From Vibrio japonicus (GTDB lineage: Bacteria; Pseudomonadota; Gammaproteobacteria; Enterobacterales; Vibrionaceae), in contig NZ_CP102096.1 in NCBI RefSeq assembly GCF_024582835.1, forward strand, positions 2,170,001 to 2,234,000: a DNA stretch of 64,000 nucleotides. Reading direction: 5' to 3'. Position numbers and translations under genes: made by a program. Below the pieces are notes generated by a model that had not been told where the DNA came from, did not search any database, and saw only the letters and a program-made list of their open reading frames with translations. Shown piece by piece: positions 18,012 through 27,594 of this stretch (the first letter of the stretch is position 1; every line of letters starts with the position of its first letter).

Positions 18012-18020
18012 AGTATATCA
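18012..18020 (-). promoter_or_regulatory. Extended -10 promoter of fusA
   Basis: On the minus strand TGATATACT gives an extended -10 (TG-N-TATACT), followed by a GC-rich discriminator (CTGCGCGCAC), about 38 bases upstream of the ATG. The -35 is weak. A GC discriminator is typical of stringently controlled translation genes. Confidence 0.55.
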
Positions 18021-18109
18021 CATTCTGTCAATACTGATACCCTTGCGTGCGGCTGTTATAAAAAAAATCTGCCAAGAAATAATGGTTCGTAATATTGCTA
18101 ATTTCCAAT

Positions 18110-18138
18110 AAAAAAGGCCATTCACTTGGAATGACCTC
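18110..18138 (-). terminator. ndk terminator
   Basis: Stem 18116-18123 with 18129-18136 (eight pairs, one G-U) followed by a U-run on the minus strand, just after the ndk stop. Confidence 0.8.
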
Positions 18139-18156
18139 TGTTAAAAGCAATCCAAC

Positions 18157-18582
18157 TTATCGCGGGCAAATTTCTGATTCTGGGAAGAAGAACTCAATCT
18201 CGCGAGCTGCGGATTCTGGACTATCAGAACCATGAACCGAGTTGTGTCGCATACTCAACGCATAATCCGCGCGAAGCGTACCACAAGCTGCTTGCTCAGG
18301 GTTAGTCTTACCCATTAACTCACGGTAACGGGTAATCGCATTTTCGCCTTCTAACACCTGAACCATAATTGGACCTGACGTCATAAACTCTTTTAATGGC
18401 TGGAAGAATTCTTTACCTTCATGTTCTGCATAAAAGCCACTTGCTTGCTCTTCGTTAAGATGAACCATTTTAGCAGCAACAATACGTAGTCCAGCTTTCT
18501 CGATACGATGGTAAATTTCACCAATCAGGTTACGTTCAACAGCATCGGGCTTAATGATAGAAAAAGTTTTTTCTAGAGCCAT
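18157..18582 (-). CDS. ndk: Nucleoside diphosphate kinase
   Basis: A 141-residue protein matching Ndk end to end: [15 protein letters not shown] at the N-terminus and the active-site region [10 protein letters not shown] with the phospho-accepting His at 117. It transfers the gamma phosphate between NTPs and NDPs in the cytoplasm. The frame is open upstream to 18714, but ATG 18582 with GGATACCC upstream gives the family's usual length. It follows pepB in the same direction, with a terminator between them. Confidence 0.97.
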   Translation of the reverse strand: MALEKTFSIIKPDAVERNLIGEIYHRIEKAGLRIVAAKMVHLNEEQASGFYAEHEGKEFFQPLKEFMTSGPIMVQVLEGENAITRYRELMGKTNPEQAACGTLRADYALSMRHNSVHGSDSPESAAREIEFFFPESEICPR

Positions 18583-18617
18583 AGGGTATCCTTTCGTCTT
18601 CTTGGTAATCATTATAG

Positions 18618-18638
18618 AAAGAGGCCTTTCGGCCCCTG
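18618..18638 (-). terminator. pepB terminator
   Basis: GGGGCC-GAAA-GGCCTC hairpin followed by TTTCTAT on the minus strand, directly after the pepB stop. Confidence 0.7.
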
Positions 18639-18641
18639 AAT

Positions 18642-19940
18642 TTATTTTTGAGCTTGATCCAACAGTACACGAGCCACCGTGCGAACACCAACACCTGTTG
18701 CGCCTGCTGCCCATTTATCTGCTGGTGTTTTGCGGTATGTCGCAGCACAATCAAAGTGCAACCAGCCTTTTTTGTAATTATCTACAAAGTAAGACAAAAA
18801 TGCCGCTGCCGTGCTTGCACCAGGAGTGTAATCACCGCTGCTAATGTTCGCTAAGTCAGCAAAGCTTGATGGCAACATTCCACGGTGGAAATCCGCCAGA
18901 GGTAGTGGCCAAAGACCTTCTTTTTCTTCACGTGCAGAGTTTAACGCTTGCTGTGCTAACTCATCATCAAAACTCATTAGTGCGTGGTAGTCGTTACCTA
19001 GCGCATTTTTCGCTGCACCCGTCAAGGTTGCGCAGTCAATGATAAGCTCTGGGTTTTGTTCGCTCGCGTAAATCAAACCATCTGCTAGCACTAAGCGGCC
19101 TTCAGCATCTGTGTTTAAGATTTCAACTGTCTTACCGTTTTTGTAGGTAATGATGTCACCAAGCTTCAGCGCTCGGCCAGAGATCATGTTTTCCGCACAA
19201 CACAGGATTAACTTCACTCGCTTGTTCAAGCCACGCATAATAGCAAGACCAAGGCCACCTGTGATCGTACCTGAGCCCCCCATGTCAGCCTTCATCGCCG
19301 CCATAAAGCCAGAAGGTTTAATGCTGTAGCCGCCCGAGTCAAAGGTGATACCTTTACCAACTAAACATGCATAAACTGGCGCGTTTTCATCACCCGTCGG
19401 GTTGAAGTCCAACTGAAGCATTGCCGACGTGCGCTCAGAACCACGACCAACGGCATAAATGCCTTCCCAGCCTTCGTCTAGAAGATCTTTATCTTTTACT
19501 ATACGAGCCGTTACTGTGCCTTCTGGCGCAACAGACTTAATAAACTCAGCAGCCATAGTGGCAAGTTGGCGCGGCGCTACTTCTTCCGCCGTTTTATTGA
19601 TAATTTCGCGAGTGAATTCCGTTGCTTTTATACGTGCTTCAAGCTCAGCTTGGTCTGCGTCTGCTAGTGGCTGCCATACCAGTTGATTTTTTTTCTTTGG
19701 ATCACGATAACCTTGGTGGAATGCCCAAATACTTTCAAGATCCCAACTTTCACCTTCAAGAGAAGCAGAACATACGCCCTGCGCTTCTAGTTTGCGAGAA
19801 GCGCGCTGAATTGCGCCCAAGTCGTGACCTTCGCCTAAATGGATGGTCGCGCCATTTTCTGAGAAAGATAGGATGGCTTTATCGCCCCACTGCGGAGCAG
19901 CTGGTTCTTGGCTAAGAAATACTGACATCTGTGTAGACAT
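18642..19940 (-). CDS. pepB: Peptidase B (leucyl aminopeptidase family M17)
   Basis: A 432-residue aminopeptidase. The C-terminal M17 catalytic domain carries the metal and catalytic motifs [24 protein letters not shown] and the hallmark [13 protein letters not shown] (about 280-292). PepB releases N-terminal residues from peptides in the cytoplasm and needs two metal ions. It lies downstream of the isc operon, as in E. coli, but an intrinsic terminator follows iscX, so it probably has its own promoter. Confidence 0.95.
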   Translation of the reverse strand: MSTQMSVFLSQEPAAPQWGDKAILSFSENGATIHLGEGHDLGAIQRASRKLEAQGVCSASLEGESWDLESIWAFHQGYRDPKKKNQLVWQPLADADQAELEARIKATEFTREIINKTAEEVAPRQLATMAAEFIKSVAPEGTVTARIVKDKDLLDEGWEGIYAVGRGSERTSAMLQLDFNPTGDENAPVYACLVGKGITFDSGGYSIKPSGFMAAMKADMGGSGTITGGLGLAIMRGLNKRVKLILCCAENMISGRALKLGDIITYKNGKTVEILNTDAEGRLVLADGLIYASEQNPELIIDCATLTGAAKNALGNDYHALMSFDDELAQQALNSAREEKEGLWPLPLADFHRGMLPSSFADLANISSGDYTPGASTAAAFLSYFVDNYKKGWLHFDCAATYRKTPADKWAAGATGVGVRTVARVLLDQAQK

Positions 19941-20030
19941 GGTTTCTCCTTGTCTTAATCGGCGTTGCCTACGCCTTAATCTATTAACCCACGGATGTTA
20001 GCATTTTGTAGAACAAATTTGTTAAATTGA

Positions 20031-20058
20031 TAAAAAAACGGACCATAAGGTCCGTTAC
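20031..20058 (-). terminator. isc operon terminator (after iscX)
   Basis: Stem 20037-20044 with 20049-20056 (AACGGACC/GGTCCGTT, loop ATAA) followed on the minus strand by a run of U. It closes the isc-hsc-fdx-iscX unit. Confidence 0.88.
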
Positions 20059-20102
20059 TTTTATTTAATTTTGTTAACTGCGCTAGTTTTTAGCAGCTCA
20101 AA

Positions 20103-20297
20103 CTAATCTAATTCATCCATCCAGCATAAAATTACTGCTTCTAGGATTTTTTCGTTAGATCGATTCGGCTCATCATCAAAATCCTCCAGCTCTAGAATCC
20201 ACTGATGTAAATCAGTAAAACGTACCGTTTTCGGGTCTATTTCTGGAAACTTGTCGCACAGCTCAATAGCGATGTCACGAGAGTCAGTCCATTTCAT
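20103..20297 (-). CDS. iscX: IscX, Fe-S cluster assembly modulator
   Basis: A 64-residue acidic protein starting [21 protein letters not shown] with the [16 protein letters not shown] motif, the full length of IscX. IscX binds iron and IscS and tunes cluster assembly. It is the last gene of the isc operon, 48 bases after fdx. Confidence 0.93.
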   Translation of the reverse strand: MKWTDSRDIAIELCDKFPEIDPKTVRFTDLHQWILELEDFDDEPNRSNEKILEAVILCWMDELD

Positions 20298-20345
20298 TGC
20301 TCAACTTCCTTCTTATTTATACTTTAGTGCCAAATCAGCAAAGTA

Positions 20346-20684
20346 TTAGTGATCTTCAGATGCGAGGTTAAGCGTGTATTTCGGAATCTCTACCACCAAA
20401 TCTTCGTCAGCAACCTTAGCTTGGCAACCTAGGCGAGACTCAGGCTCAAGACCCCAAGCTTTATCTAGCATGTCATCTTCAAGCTCATCGCTCTCTTCAA
20501 GAGAGTCAAAGCCTTCACGAATCACTACGTGACAAGTCGTACAAGCACACGACTTTTCACAAGCATGTTCAATGCCGATACCGTTTTTCAGCGCCACATC
20601 AAGAACCGTTTCACCCGTTTCAGCTTCAAGCACTGCACCTTCAGGACAGAGTTCTTGGTGCGGTAATACAATAATCTTAGGCAT
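20346..20684 (-). CDS. fdx: [2Fe-2S] ferredoxin, Isc type
   Basis: A 112-residue adrenodoxin-type ferredoxin. Cluster cysteines are at 42, 48, 51 and 87 (EHACEKSCACTTCHV and GCQAK), with the extra Cys46 seen in Isc ferredoxins. It supplies electrons to IscS/IscU during cluster assembly. It starts 13 bases after hscA. Confidence 0.95.
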   Translation of the reverse strand: MPKIIVLPHQELCPEGAVLEAETGETVLDVALKNGIGIEHACEKSCACTTCHVVIREGFDSLEESDELEDDMLDKAWGLEPESRLGCQAKVADEDLVVEIPKYTLNLASEDH

Positions 20685-20697
20685 AACTTTTTATCTC

Positions 20698-22551
20698 TTA
20701 AATATCATCAACTGATTGACCTGACAACGCAGCTCGAATCGATTTATCCATACGACGTGATGCAAACTCTTGGCTTGCCTTGTCGGTATCTTTGATACCT
20801 TGTTCTATCGCGTCCGCGTCATCACCGTTACGTAATTCAATGAGTGACTCGATCGCTTTGACCAACTCTTGTTTTTCTTGCTCAGATAGCAGTTCGTCAC
20901 CATCAGCTTCCATGGCAACAATCAGCCCCTCGATCACGCGATCGGCTTCCACTTTTTGCTCAGCCAACGCACGAGCTAGCATATCGTCTTTAGCATGCGC
21001 CATTGAATCTCGTAGCATGTTAGCGACTTCATCATCACTCAGACCATATGAAGGTTTAACCTGAATTTCTGATTGAACACCCGTGCTTTTTTCCATCGCT
21101 GTTACAGATAGCAAGCCATCTGCATCCACTTGGTAAGTTACACGGATATGCGCAGCCCCCGCAGCCATTGGAGGAATACCTTTCAACGAGAAACGTGCTA
21201 ATGAACGGCAATCATCAACCAGTTCACGCTCACCTTGTACGATATGAACACTCATTGCGGTTTGACCATCTTTGAACGTGGTAAACTCTTGAGCGCGAGC
21301 AACAGGGATGGTGGTATTGCGAGGGATGATCTTCTCTACTAGCCCACCCATGGTTTCAATGCCTAAAGAGAGAGGAATAACGTCGAGTAGAAGCATTTCT
21401 GAATCAGGTTTGTTACCAACAAGAATATCCGCCTGGATACCAGCACCAATCGCAACCACTTCATCAGGGTTAATGCTCGTTAATGGTTTACGACCAAAGA
21501 AATCACCCACCATTTCACGCACAAGTAATGTACGTGTTGAGCCTCCGACCATAACCACTTCTAACACTTCTTCGCTGTCTACTTCTGCATCTTTCAACGC
21601 ACGACGACAAGAAAGTAATGTCTTCTTCACTAGTGGGCGGATCAAGTCTTCGAACTCTTCACGAGTGACGGAGCCTTGCCAGCCAAAAACCTCAACATCT
21701 ACAACGTCTTTTTCAGAAAACGCAATCTTGGTTTCTGTCGCAACATTCAGTAATGTGCGGTGTTGCTCTGCTGTTAATGGTACTGAAAGTCCTGCTTTTT
21801 CAACTAGATGGTCTGCCATGAGATGGTCGAAATCATCACCGCCTAATGCAGAGTCACCACCGGTTGCTAAAACTTCAAATACACCTTTCGACAAACGCAA
21901 AATCGAGATATCAAACGTACCACCGCCCAAATCATAAACCGCGACAACACCTTCTTGACCAGAGTCTAGGCCGTATGCGATTGCAGCTGCAGTCGGTTCG
22001 TTAAGTAAACGCAGTACGTGTAGGCCAGCAAGTTTAGCGGCATCTTTAGTCCCTGCACGCTGAGCATCATCAAAGTAAGCTGGAACGGTGATGACGACAC
22101 CAGAGAGTTCACCACCTAGTGACTCTTCTGCACGCTTACTTAATGATTTCAAAATATCAGCAGACACTTCAATCGGGTTTTTGTCACCAGATTCAGTTTG
22201 CAGTACTGGCAGTCCATTCTCACTCGCCTTGAATTGATAAGGCAGACTTGGATAACGAGACTGAATATCTTCTAGTGATCGGCCAATCAGGCGTTTTACC
22301 GAAATAATGGTGTTTTTCGGATCCTGTTCGGCTTTTGCTTTTGCAGCGTAGCCTACTTCTGGCGTTTCACCTGAATAATTTACAATTGACGGTAAAATGC
22401 TGCGACCTAGTTCATCTTGCAAAGTCGTGGCACTGCCGCTTCGAACAGAAGCAACCAAAGAGTTGGTTGTGCCGAGGTCGATACCTGCCGCCAGTTTATG
22501 CTCGTGTGGTGCCGAGCTTTGACCCGGTTCTGCAATTTGAAGTAACGCCAT
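20698..22551 (-). CDS. hscA: HscA, Hsp70-type chaperone for IscU
   Basis: A 617-residue Hsp70 homologue. The nucleotide-binding domain shows [14 protein letters not shown] (about 21-34), [14 protein letters not shown] and [14 protein letters not shown]. The substrate domain and a shortened lid follow, consistent with HscA rather than DnaK. With HscB it drives cluster release from IscU by binding the IscU LPPVK motif. It lies between hscB (20-base gap) and fdx. Confidence 0.96.
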   Translation of the reverse strand: MALLQIAEPGQSSAPHEHKLAAGIDLGTTNSLVASVRSGSATTLQDELGRSILPSIVNYSGETPEVGYAAKAKAEQDPKNTIISVKRLIGRSLEDIQSRYPSLPYQFKASENGLPVLQTESGDKNPIEVSADILKSLSKRAEESLGGELSGVVITVPAYFDDAQRAGTKDAAKLAGLHVLRLLNEPTAAAIAYGLDSGQEGVVAVYDLGGGTFDISILRLSKGVFEVLATGGDSALGGDDFDHLMADHLVEKAGLSVPLTAEQHRTLLNVATETKIAFSEKDVVDVEVFGWQGSVTREEFEDLIRPLVKKTLLSCRRALKDAEVDSEEVLEVVMVGGSTRTLLVREMVGDFFGRKPLTSINPDEVVAIGAGIQADILVGNKPDSEMLLLDVIPLSLGIETMGGLVEKIIPRNTTIPVARAQEFTTFKDGQTAMSVHIVQGERELVDDCRSLARFSLKGIPPMAAGAAHIRVTYQVDADGLLSVTAMEKSTGVQSEIQVKPSYGLSDDEVANMLRDSMAHAKDDMLARALAEQKVEADRVIEGLIVAMEADGDELLSEQEKQELVKAIESLIELRNGDDADAIEQGIKDTDKASQEFASRRMDKSIRAALSGQSVDDI

Positions 22552-22570
22552 GATTGGTCCTTGTAGTTCC

Positions 22571-23086
22571 CTAGCCGAGAAGTTTATCTTCGACTAGCTC
22601 AATTTCATGTTTTAATTTGGCAATGAATTTCAGCTTACGCACTCGGTCTGCTGCTTGCTCCAAAAGATTGTTATCGAGTTCTTCTTCGACAGACTTCATA
22701 TGCTGCTTGTACATTTTGTTGACTTTGGTATCAAAATCAAACAATGCACTTTCTGGATCTGAGCTGCTTGGGATCTCTTCCAACTCTTCACGTAATTCCA
22801 TTTGCTCCATTAAGAACATAGGGTCTTGCATCGTCTGCTGCTCTGCACGGATATCCACTCCATTTTCTGCCAGCATGTATTCTGCACGCGAGATGGGGTT
22901 CTTAAGAACCTGATAAGCATCGTTAATTTCTGATGCTTTTTGCACAGCAAGCAAGCGATCGCGCTCTGACGCACTAGCAAAATTATCTGGGTGGAAGCGT
23001 TTTTGAAGTTCACGGAATTGTGAAGAAAGAAGGCTACCATCCAGATTAAACTGACTTGGTAGCCCAAATAATTCAAAGTAATTCAT
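22571..23086 (-). CDS. hscB: HscB, J-domain co-chaperone
   Basis: A 171-residue protein with an N-terminal J domain ([17 protein letters not shown] with HPD at 32-34) and a C-terminal helical domain that binds IscU. It stimulates the HscA ATPase. It sits in the canonical place between iscA and hscA. Confidence 0.95.
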   Translation of the reverse strand: MNYFELFGLPSQFNLDGSLLSSQFRELQKRFHPDNFASASERDRLLAVQKASEINDAYQVLKNPISRAEYMLAENGVDIRAEQQTMQDPMFLMEQMELREELEEIPSSSDPESALFDFDTKVNKMYKQHMKSVEEELDNNLLEQAADRVRKLKFIAKLKHEIELVEDKLLG

Positions 23087-23142
23087 GGAGAATTCGGTCC
23101 TTGGTAATACCTGCGAGTAAAAATACTCGCAGTTGCTATCAA

Positions 23143-23466
23143 TTAAACGTTGAAGCTCTCACCACAACCACATTCACTTTTCGCATTTGGGTTGTTGAAT
23201 TCAAAGCCTTCATTCAACCCTTGCTTAACGTAGTCAAGTTCAGTGCCGTCTAAGTAAACAAGGCTTTTTGGATCGATTATGATTTTTACGCCTGAAAACT
23301 CGAACACTTCATCTTCTTCGTTAAGGTCGTCAACGAACTCAAGGACATAAGCCATGCCAGAACAACCAGTCGTTTTCACACCCAAGCGTAAACCGATACC
23401 TTTACCACGGTTTTCTAAGAATGTTTTCACGCGACTTGCCGCGTTTTCTGTCATTGTGATGGCCAT
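23143..23466 (-). CDS. iscA: IscA, A-type Fe-S carrier
   Basis: A 107-residue A-type carrier with the three conserved cysteines: Cys35 ([12 protein letters not shown]), Cys99 and Cys101 (ECGCGESF). It accepts iron or clusters from IscU and delivers them to apoproteins, particularly aerobically. It lies between iscU and hscB. Confidence 0.96.
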   Translation of the reverse strand: MAITMTENAASRVKTFLENRGKGIGLRLGVKTTGCSGMAYVLEFVDDLNEEDEVFEFSGVKIIIDPKSLVYLDGTELDYVKQGLNEGFEFNNPNAKSECGCGESFNV

Positions 23467-23534
23467 ACTGCACCTTAGTTTGTTTAATTAGCGAATGGAA
23501 TGGGAGTATTGAACTCCCATTATATACAGATTAC

Positions 23535-23918
23535 TTATTCTTGGTGTTTTTTCTTGTAGTCCGCAACCGCAGCTTTGATTGCGTCTTCAGCAAGAATTGA
23601 GCAGTGAACTTTAACTGGTGGCAACTCTAGCTCTTCAGCAATTTCAGAGTTTTTGATTGCAGCAGCTTCATCAACGCTCTTACCTTTAACCCATTCAGTC
23701 ACTAGTGAGCTTGATGCAATCGCACTACCGCAGCCATAAGTTTTGAACTTCGCATCTTCAATAATACCTTCTGGCGTTACTTTGATTTGAAGCTTCATTA
23801 CGTCGCCACATGCAGGTGCACCAACCATGCCGCTACCTACTGATGGATCTTCTTTATCAAATGAACCAACGTTACGTGGGTTCTCGTAGTGATCAATTAC
23901 TTTTTCGCTGTATGCCAT
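23535..23918 (-). CDS. iscU: IscU, Fe-S scaffold
   Basis: A 127-residue scaffold with Cys37 (GAPACGD), Cys63 (YGCGSAIA) and Cys106 (KVHCSILA), plus the LPPVK peptide recognised by HscA at about 99-103. It builds [2Fe-2S] and [4Fe-4S] clusters with sulfur from IscS. It is 51 bases downstream of iscS. Confidence 0.97.
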   Translation of the reverse strand: MAYSEKVIDHYENPRNVGSFDKEDPSVGSGMVGAPACGDVMKLQIKVTPEGIIEDAKFKTYGCGSAIASSSLVTEWVKGKSVDEAAAIKNSEIAEELELPPVKVHCSILAEDAIKAAVADYKKKHQE

Positions 23919-23969
23919 AATATTTTACCTCGAATCCTCTATTTAATTCCTTAGAAACAACCGTCTAGA

Positions 23970-25184
23970 TTAGTGGTGTGCCCACTCAACTGTGTTTAGG
24001 TCGATTCCTTCCTTGTACATATCCCATAGAGGAGACATGTCACGTAGTTTGTTAACCGCTACGCGAACTTGTTTAATTACGTAGTCAATTTCTTCTTCAG
24101 TTGTAAAACGGCCGAATGAGAAACGGACTGAGCTGTGCGCTAGTTCATCATTTAGGCCTAATGCACGAAGTACATAAGATGGCTCTAGGCTTGCTGATGT
24201 ACATGCACTACCAGAAGAAACGGCTAGGTCTTTTAGAGACATCAGTAGAGATTCGCCTTCTACAAATGCAAAACTGATGTTTAGATTTTGTGGTACACGC
24301 TGTTCTAGGTCACCATTGATCGTTACCGCTTCAAGATCCTTAACGCCTTCAAGCAGACGGTTGCGCAGTGCTAGTGCGTGATCGTAGTCTTTCTGCATCT
24401 CTTCTTTTGCGATGCGGAATGCTTCACCCATACCAACAATTTGGTGAGTTGCTAATGTACCTGAACGGAAACCACGTTCATGACCACCACCGTGCATTTG
24501 TGCTTCTAGGCGAATTCGTGGTTTACGACGAACATAAAGTGCACCGATACCTTTAGGGCCATAGATTTTATGAGCAGATAGTGAAATTAGGTCAACTTTC
24601 ATTTCTTGAACGTCGATTGGTAATTTACCCGCAGACTGAGCCGCATCCACATGGAATACAATCTTACGCTCACGACATAGCTCGCCGATTGATGCGATAT
24701 CTTGAATCACGCCAATTTCGTTGTTTACGTGCATGATCGATACAAGCACTGTGTCATCACGCATTGCCGATTCTAGCTTCTTAAGATCAAGCAAGCCGTT
24801 TGATTCTGGTTCTAGGTAAGTTACTTCGAAACCTTCACGCTCAAGCTGACGGCAAGGATCCAGAACCGCTTTGTGTTCTGTTTTACAAGTAATAATGTGC
24901 TTACCTTTCTTAGAGTAGAAATGAGCGGCACCTTTAATTGCAAGGTTATCTGACTCTGTCGCGCCAGAAGTGAATACGATTTCACGCGGGTCTGCATTTA
25001 GTAGATCAGCGATTTGTTCACGTGCAGTGTCGACTGCTTCTTCAGCCTGCCAACCGTAACGATGTGAACGCGATGCTGGGTTACCGAATGTGCCGTCCAT
25101 AGTCATGTACTGAACCATCTTTTCAGCTACACGAGGATCAACAGGACAGGTCGCTGAATAATCTAAATAAATAGGCAGTTTCAT
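23970..25184 (-). CDS. iscS: IscS, cysteine desulfurase
   Basis: A 404-residue PLP enzyme, the exact length of E. coli IscS. The PLP lysine lies in [12 protein letters not shown] (about 203-214), and the persulfide-forming Cys in [12 protein letters not shown] (about 328). It transfers sulfur from cysteine to IscU, and also to the tRNA thiolation and cofactor pathways. It is second in the operon, 29 bases after iscR. Confidence 0.97.
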   Translation of the reverse strand: MKLPIYLDYSATCPVDPRVAEKMVQYMTMDGTFGNPASRSHRYGWQAEEAVDTAREQIADLLNADPREIVFTSGATESDNLAIKGAAHFYSKKGKHIITCKTEHKAVLDPCRQLEREGFEVTYLEPESNGLLDLKKLESAMRDDTVLVSIMHVNNEIGVIQDIASIGELCRERKIVFHVDAAQSAGKLPIDVQEMKVDLISLSAHKIYGPKGIGALYVRRKPRIRLEAQMHGGGHERGFRSGTLATHQIVGMGEAFRIAKEEMQKDYDHALALRNRLLEGVKDLEAVTINGDLEQRVPQNLNISFAFVEGESLLMSLKDLAVSSGSACTSASLEPSYVLRALGLNDELAHSSVRFSFGRFTTEEEIDYVIKQVRVAVNKLRDMSPLWDMYKEGIDLNTVEWAHH

Positions 25185-25213
25185 TATCTACTCCAATGTA
25201 ACAGGCAGACCGC

Positions 25214-25720
25214 TTAAGAGCGGACGTTTACACCGATGGGTGCGGTGCTTGTATTCTTGTTCGTAAACCCATGGTTTACCGCAAGATCGATATCTTGGCG
25301 GTCTGAAATTTCTAGTACTTCGTTATCTGTCATCAACTCACCAAGAGTGATGTTGTTCAGGAAGTCACTAATACGTGAACTTAGGTCACGCCATAATGTG
25401 TGTGTTAAGCAACGAGAGCCACCTTGGCAATCGCCTTTGCCGTTACACTTGGTCGCATCCACTGATTCGTCAACCGCAGCAATCACTGTACCAATAGCAA
25501 TAGTATGCGCTTCCGCACCTAAACGGTAACCACCACCTGGGCCACGTACACTTGCAACCAAACCAGCTTTACGCAATTTCGAAAAAAGCTGCTCTAAGTA
25601 AGACAGAGAAATACCTTGGCGCTCAGAAATATCTGCCAATGGTACTGGGCTTTTCTGTGAATGCAGAGCCACATCTAACATGGCTGTCACTGCGTATCTT
25701 CCTTTAGATGTAAGTCTCAT
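25214..25720 (-). CDS. iscR: IscR, [2Fe-2S]-sensing Rrf2 repressor
   Basis: A 168-residue Rrf2-family regulator: winged HTH ([17 protein letters not shown]) and the cluster ligands Cys92, Cys98 and Cys104 ([13 protein letters not shown]). Holo-IscR represses the isc operon by binding type-1 sites. The start is ATG 25720, giving the [12 protein letters not shown]-terminus shared by the family, although the frame extends 6 codons further up. Two type-1 boxes lie just upstream, so autorepression is expected. Confidence 0.96.
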   Translation of the reverse strand: MRLTSKGRYAVTAMLDVALHSQKSPVPLADISERQGISLSYLEQLFSKLRKAGLVASVRGPGGGYRLGAEAHTIAIGTVIAAVDESVDATKCNGKGDCQGGSRCLTHTLWRDLSSRISDFLNNITLGELMTDNEVLEISDRQDIDLAVNHGFTNKNTSTAPIGVNVRS

Positions 25721-25762
25721 ATAACACCATATCCACATCGTTTATGTGGTATGAAGTTTTTC

Positions 25763-25787
25763 ATACTTGAGTAAAATGGTCAAGTAT
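25763..25787. promoter_or_regulatory. IscR type-1 binding site, proximal
   Basis: The 25-bp sequence fits ATASYYGACTRWWWYAGTCRRSTAT with two mismatched positions in the core (GAGT and GGTC) and perfect ATACTTGA / TCAAGTAT arms. It lies 43-67 bases upstream of the iscR ATG, over the likely -35 (TTGACC on the minus strand). Confidence 0.85.
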
Positions 25788-25812
25788 TTAATTGACTAAA
25801 TTAGTCAGGTAT
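25788..25812. promoter_or_regulatory. IscR type-1 binding site, distal
   Basis: Contiguous with the proximal box. The core GACTAAATTAGTC is a perfect dyad and the right arm AGGTAT matches the type-1 consensus. Tandem type-1 boxes before iscR are also known in enteric bacteria. Confidence 0.85.
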
Positions 25813-25836
25813 TCATCCCTTCACTTTGTAGGGTTA

Positions 25837-26565
25837 CTACTTACCAGAAATCTTCTTCTCAACTGAGCTTAAAATACCACGAAGAATGTTCAGCTCCTGA
25901 GCTTCAGGGCGGGCTCTGTTAAACAAACGTCGAACCTTGTTCATAACCTGGCCCGGTTGTTCTGAGTTTATAAACTGAGTATCCGTGGCTACTTTCTCAA
26001 AGTGTGTAAAGAACATTTCGAGCTCTTTATGTCTTGGATATTCCTCTTGCGCCTCTTCTGTGTACTGGCTTTGTTCTCGTTCTAGGTAGGCCATTCTTAT
26101 CTCATAGCTAAGAGTCTGAACCGCCATAGCAAGATTCAAAGAGCTGTATTCAGGGTTAGCCGGAATACAAACATGATAATGACACGTTTGCAGTTCCTCA
26201 TTTGTCAAACCGGTACGTTCACGACCAAACACTAAAGCAACAGCTGAACTCTGGCCTTCAGAAACAAACTTTTTACCACACTCGCGAGGTTCTAGCATTG
26301 GCCATTCAAGAGTACGTGAACGTGCACTTGAACCTACTACTAGACTGCAATCTGCGACAGCTTCATTTAGTGTTTTCACAGTGGTGGCATTGACTGCGAT
26401 ATCCGCTGCACCAGCAGCCAACGCAACGGTCTGCTCATCAACTTCACATTGTGGATCGACAAGCACTAAGTTGGTTAACCCCATCACTTTCATTGCTCGC
26501 GCTGCTGAGCCTATATTTCCTGAATGAGATGTACCGACAAGTACGACCTTTACATTGTTAAGCAT
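25837..26565 (-). CDS. trmJ: TrmJ, tRNA 2'-O-methyltransferase (Cm32/Um32)
   Basis: A 242-residue SPOUT (TrmH/SpoU) methyltransferase. The trefoil-knot SAM motifs are visible as [21 protein letters not shown] at the N-terminus, [16 protein letters not shown] near 113 and [17 protein letters not shown] near 132, followed by a C-terminal extension typical of TrmJ. It methylates the ribose at position 32 of tRNAs. ATG 26565 has GGAA upstream; a TTG six codons earlier is less likely. It precedes iscR as in E. coli. An IscR-like box overlaps its promoter region. Confidence 0.93.
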   Translation of the reverse strand: MLNNVKVVLVGTSHSGNIGSAARAMKVMGLTNLVLVDPQCEVDEQTVALAAGAADIAVNATTVKTLNEAVADCSLVVGSSARSRTLEWPMLEPRECGKKFVSEGQSSAVALVFGRERTGLTNEELQTCHYHVCIPANPEYSSLNLAMAVQTLSYEIRMAYLEREQSQYTEEAQEEYPRHKELEMFFTHFEKVATDTQFINSEQPGQVMNKVRRLFNRARPEAQELNILRGILSSVEKKISGK

Positions 26566-26608
26566 TGATGATTTCCAAGACAAAAAAAGAGCGAAAAGAT
26601 TTTATCAT

Positions 26609-26633
26609 ATACCTGAGTAAAATGGTCAGGTCC
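26609..26633. promoter_or_regulatory. IscR type-1-like site between trmJ and suhB
   Basis: The sequence shares the 15-base core TGAGTAAAATGGTCA with the proximal iscR box and has ATACC / AGGT arms, matching the type-1 consensus except in the core (G for C, G for A) and the last two bases. It lies 44-68 bases upstream of the trmJ start and 110 bases upstream of suhB. IscR control of trmJ is inference. Confidence 0.6.
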
Positions 26634-26690
26634 TTTATATTAATAAAATTAAAAGTTCAAAAAATCGCCACTTCCCTTTGGCGGTTATTC

Positions 26691-26699
26691 TGTTATACT
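26691..26699 (+). promoter_or_regulatory. suhB: Extended -10 promoter of suhB
   Basis: TG-T-TATACT is an extended -10 element. It predicts a start near 26706 and a leader of about 37 bases containing the boxA at 26714. The -35 is weak. Confidence 0.55.
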
Positions 26700-26713
26700 C
26701 CCGACCGTTTTTC

Positions 26714-26725
26714 TGTTCTTTAACA
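26714..26725 (+). promoter_or_regulatory. boxA in the suhB leader
   Basis: TGTTCTTTAACA differs by one base from the classical boxA TGCTCTTTAACA and shares CTCTTTAACA-type sequence with the two boxA copies in this window's rRNA operon. In E. coli suhB is autoregulated by the Nus complex through a leader boxA. It ends 17 bases before the ATG. Confidence 0.65.
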
Positions 26726-26742
26726 TCCGTTGGGAAATTAGT

Positions 26743-27546
26743 ATGCATCCTATGCTTAATATCGCTATTCGTGCTGCACGAAAAGCTGGCAACCATATTG
26801 CTAAATCTTTAGAAAATGCTGAGAAGATCGAATCGACTCAAAAAGGCGCGAACGACTTTGTTACTAACGTAGACAAAGAAGCAGAAGCTATCATCATCGA
26901 TACTATTAAAGCTTCATACCCTGAGCACTGTATTGTGGCTGAGGAAAATGGCGTTATTGAAGGTAAAGACAAAGAAGTACAATGGATCATCGACCCACTG
27001 GATGGTACAACAAACTTTGTAAAAGGTTTGCCTCATTTTTCTGTATCTATCGCTGTACGCTTCAGAGGCAAAACTGAAGTAGCGTGTGTTTACGACCCTA
27101 TGCAAAACGAACTATTCACTGCACAACGTGGTTCTGGTGCTCAGTTAAACAACGCTCGTATTCGCGTTAAACAACTAAAAGACCTTCAAGGTACTGTTCT
27201 AGCAACAGGCTTCCCATTCAAGCAAAAACAGCATTCTGAATCTTACTTCAAGATCATGTCTTCTCTATTTGTAGACTGTTCAGACTTCCGTCGTACTGGT
27301 TCTGCAGCTCTAGATTTATGTTACGTTGCTGCTGGCCGTGTGGATGGTTTCTTCGAGCTAGGTCTTAAGCCTTGGGATATTGCAGCGGGTGAACTGATTG
27401 CTCGTGAAGCTGGTGCGATCGTGACTGACTTTGCTGGCGGTACTGAATACATGAAGTCTGGTAACGTTGTCGCATCAAGCGCACGCGGCGTTAAAGGCAT
27501 GCTTAAGCACATCCGTGAAAACGGCAACGAAGCAATGCTTAAATAA
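26743..27546 (+). CDS. suhB: SuhB, inositol monophosphatase family / Nus-complex factor
   Basis: A 267-residue protein with the Mg-dependent phosphatase motifs: EENG (about 67), WIIDPLDGTTNFVKGLP (about 82-98) and PWDIAAGELIAREAG (about 209). It hydrolyses inositol 1-phosphate in vitro. In E. coli its main cellular role is as a component of the rRNA antitermination complex with NusA/B/E/G, aiding rRNA folding. It is divergent from trmJ and carries a boxA in its leader, fitting that role. Confidence 0.95.
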   Translation: MHPMLNIAIRAARKAGNHIAKSLENAEKIESTQKGANDFVTNVDKEAEAIIIDTIKASYPEHCIVAEENGVIEGKDKEVQWIIDPLDGTTNFVKGLPHFSVSIAVRFRGKTEVACVYDPMQNELFTAQRGSGAQLNNARIRVKQLKDLQGTVLATGFPFKQKQHSESYFKIMSSLFVDCSDFRRTGSAALDLCYVAAGRVDGFFELGLKPWDIAAGELIAREAGAIVTDFAGGTEYMKSGNVVASSARGVKGMLKHIRENGNEAMLK

Positions 27547-27568
27547 TCCAGCTCCGTCACAGCTGAAT

Positions 27569-27594
27569 AGCCCACTCATTGAGTGGGCTTAATT
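27569..27594 (+). terminator. suhB terminator
   Basis: AGCCCACTC-ATT-GAGTGGGCT hairpin (27569-27577 with 27581-27589) followed by TTAATT, 22 bases after the suhB stop. The T-tract is weak. Confidence 0.65.

Noticed and set aside
18157..18714. A longer ndk start at 18714
   Set aside because: It would add 44 residues not found in the family and overlap pepB; ATG 18582 gives the usual length.
21308..21937. A 209-codon open frame antisense to hscA
   Set aside because: A Ser/Thr-rich shadow of a well-conserved gene, with no ribosome site or family motif.
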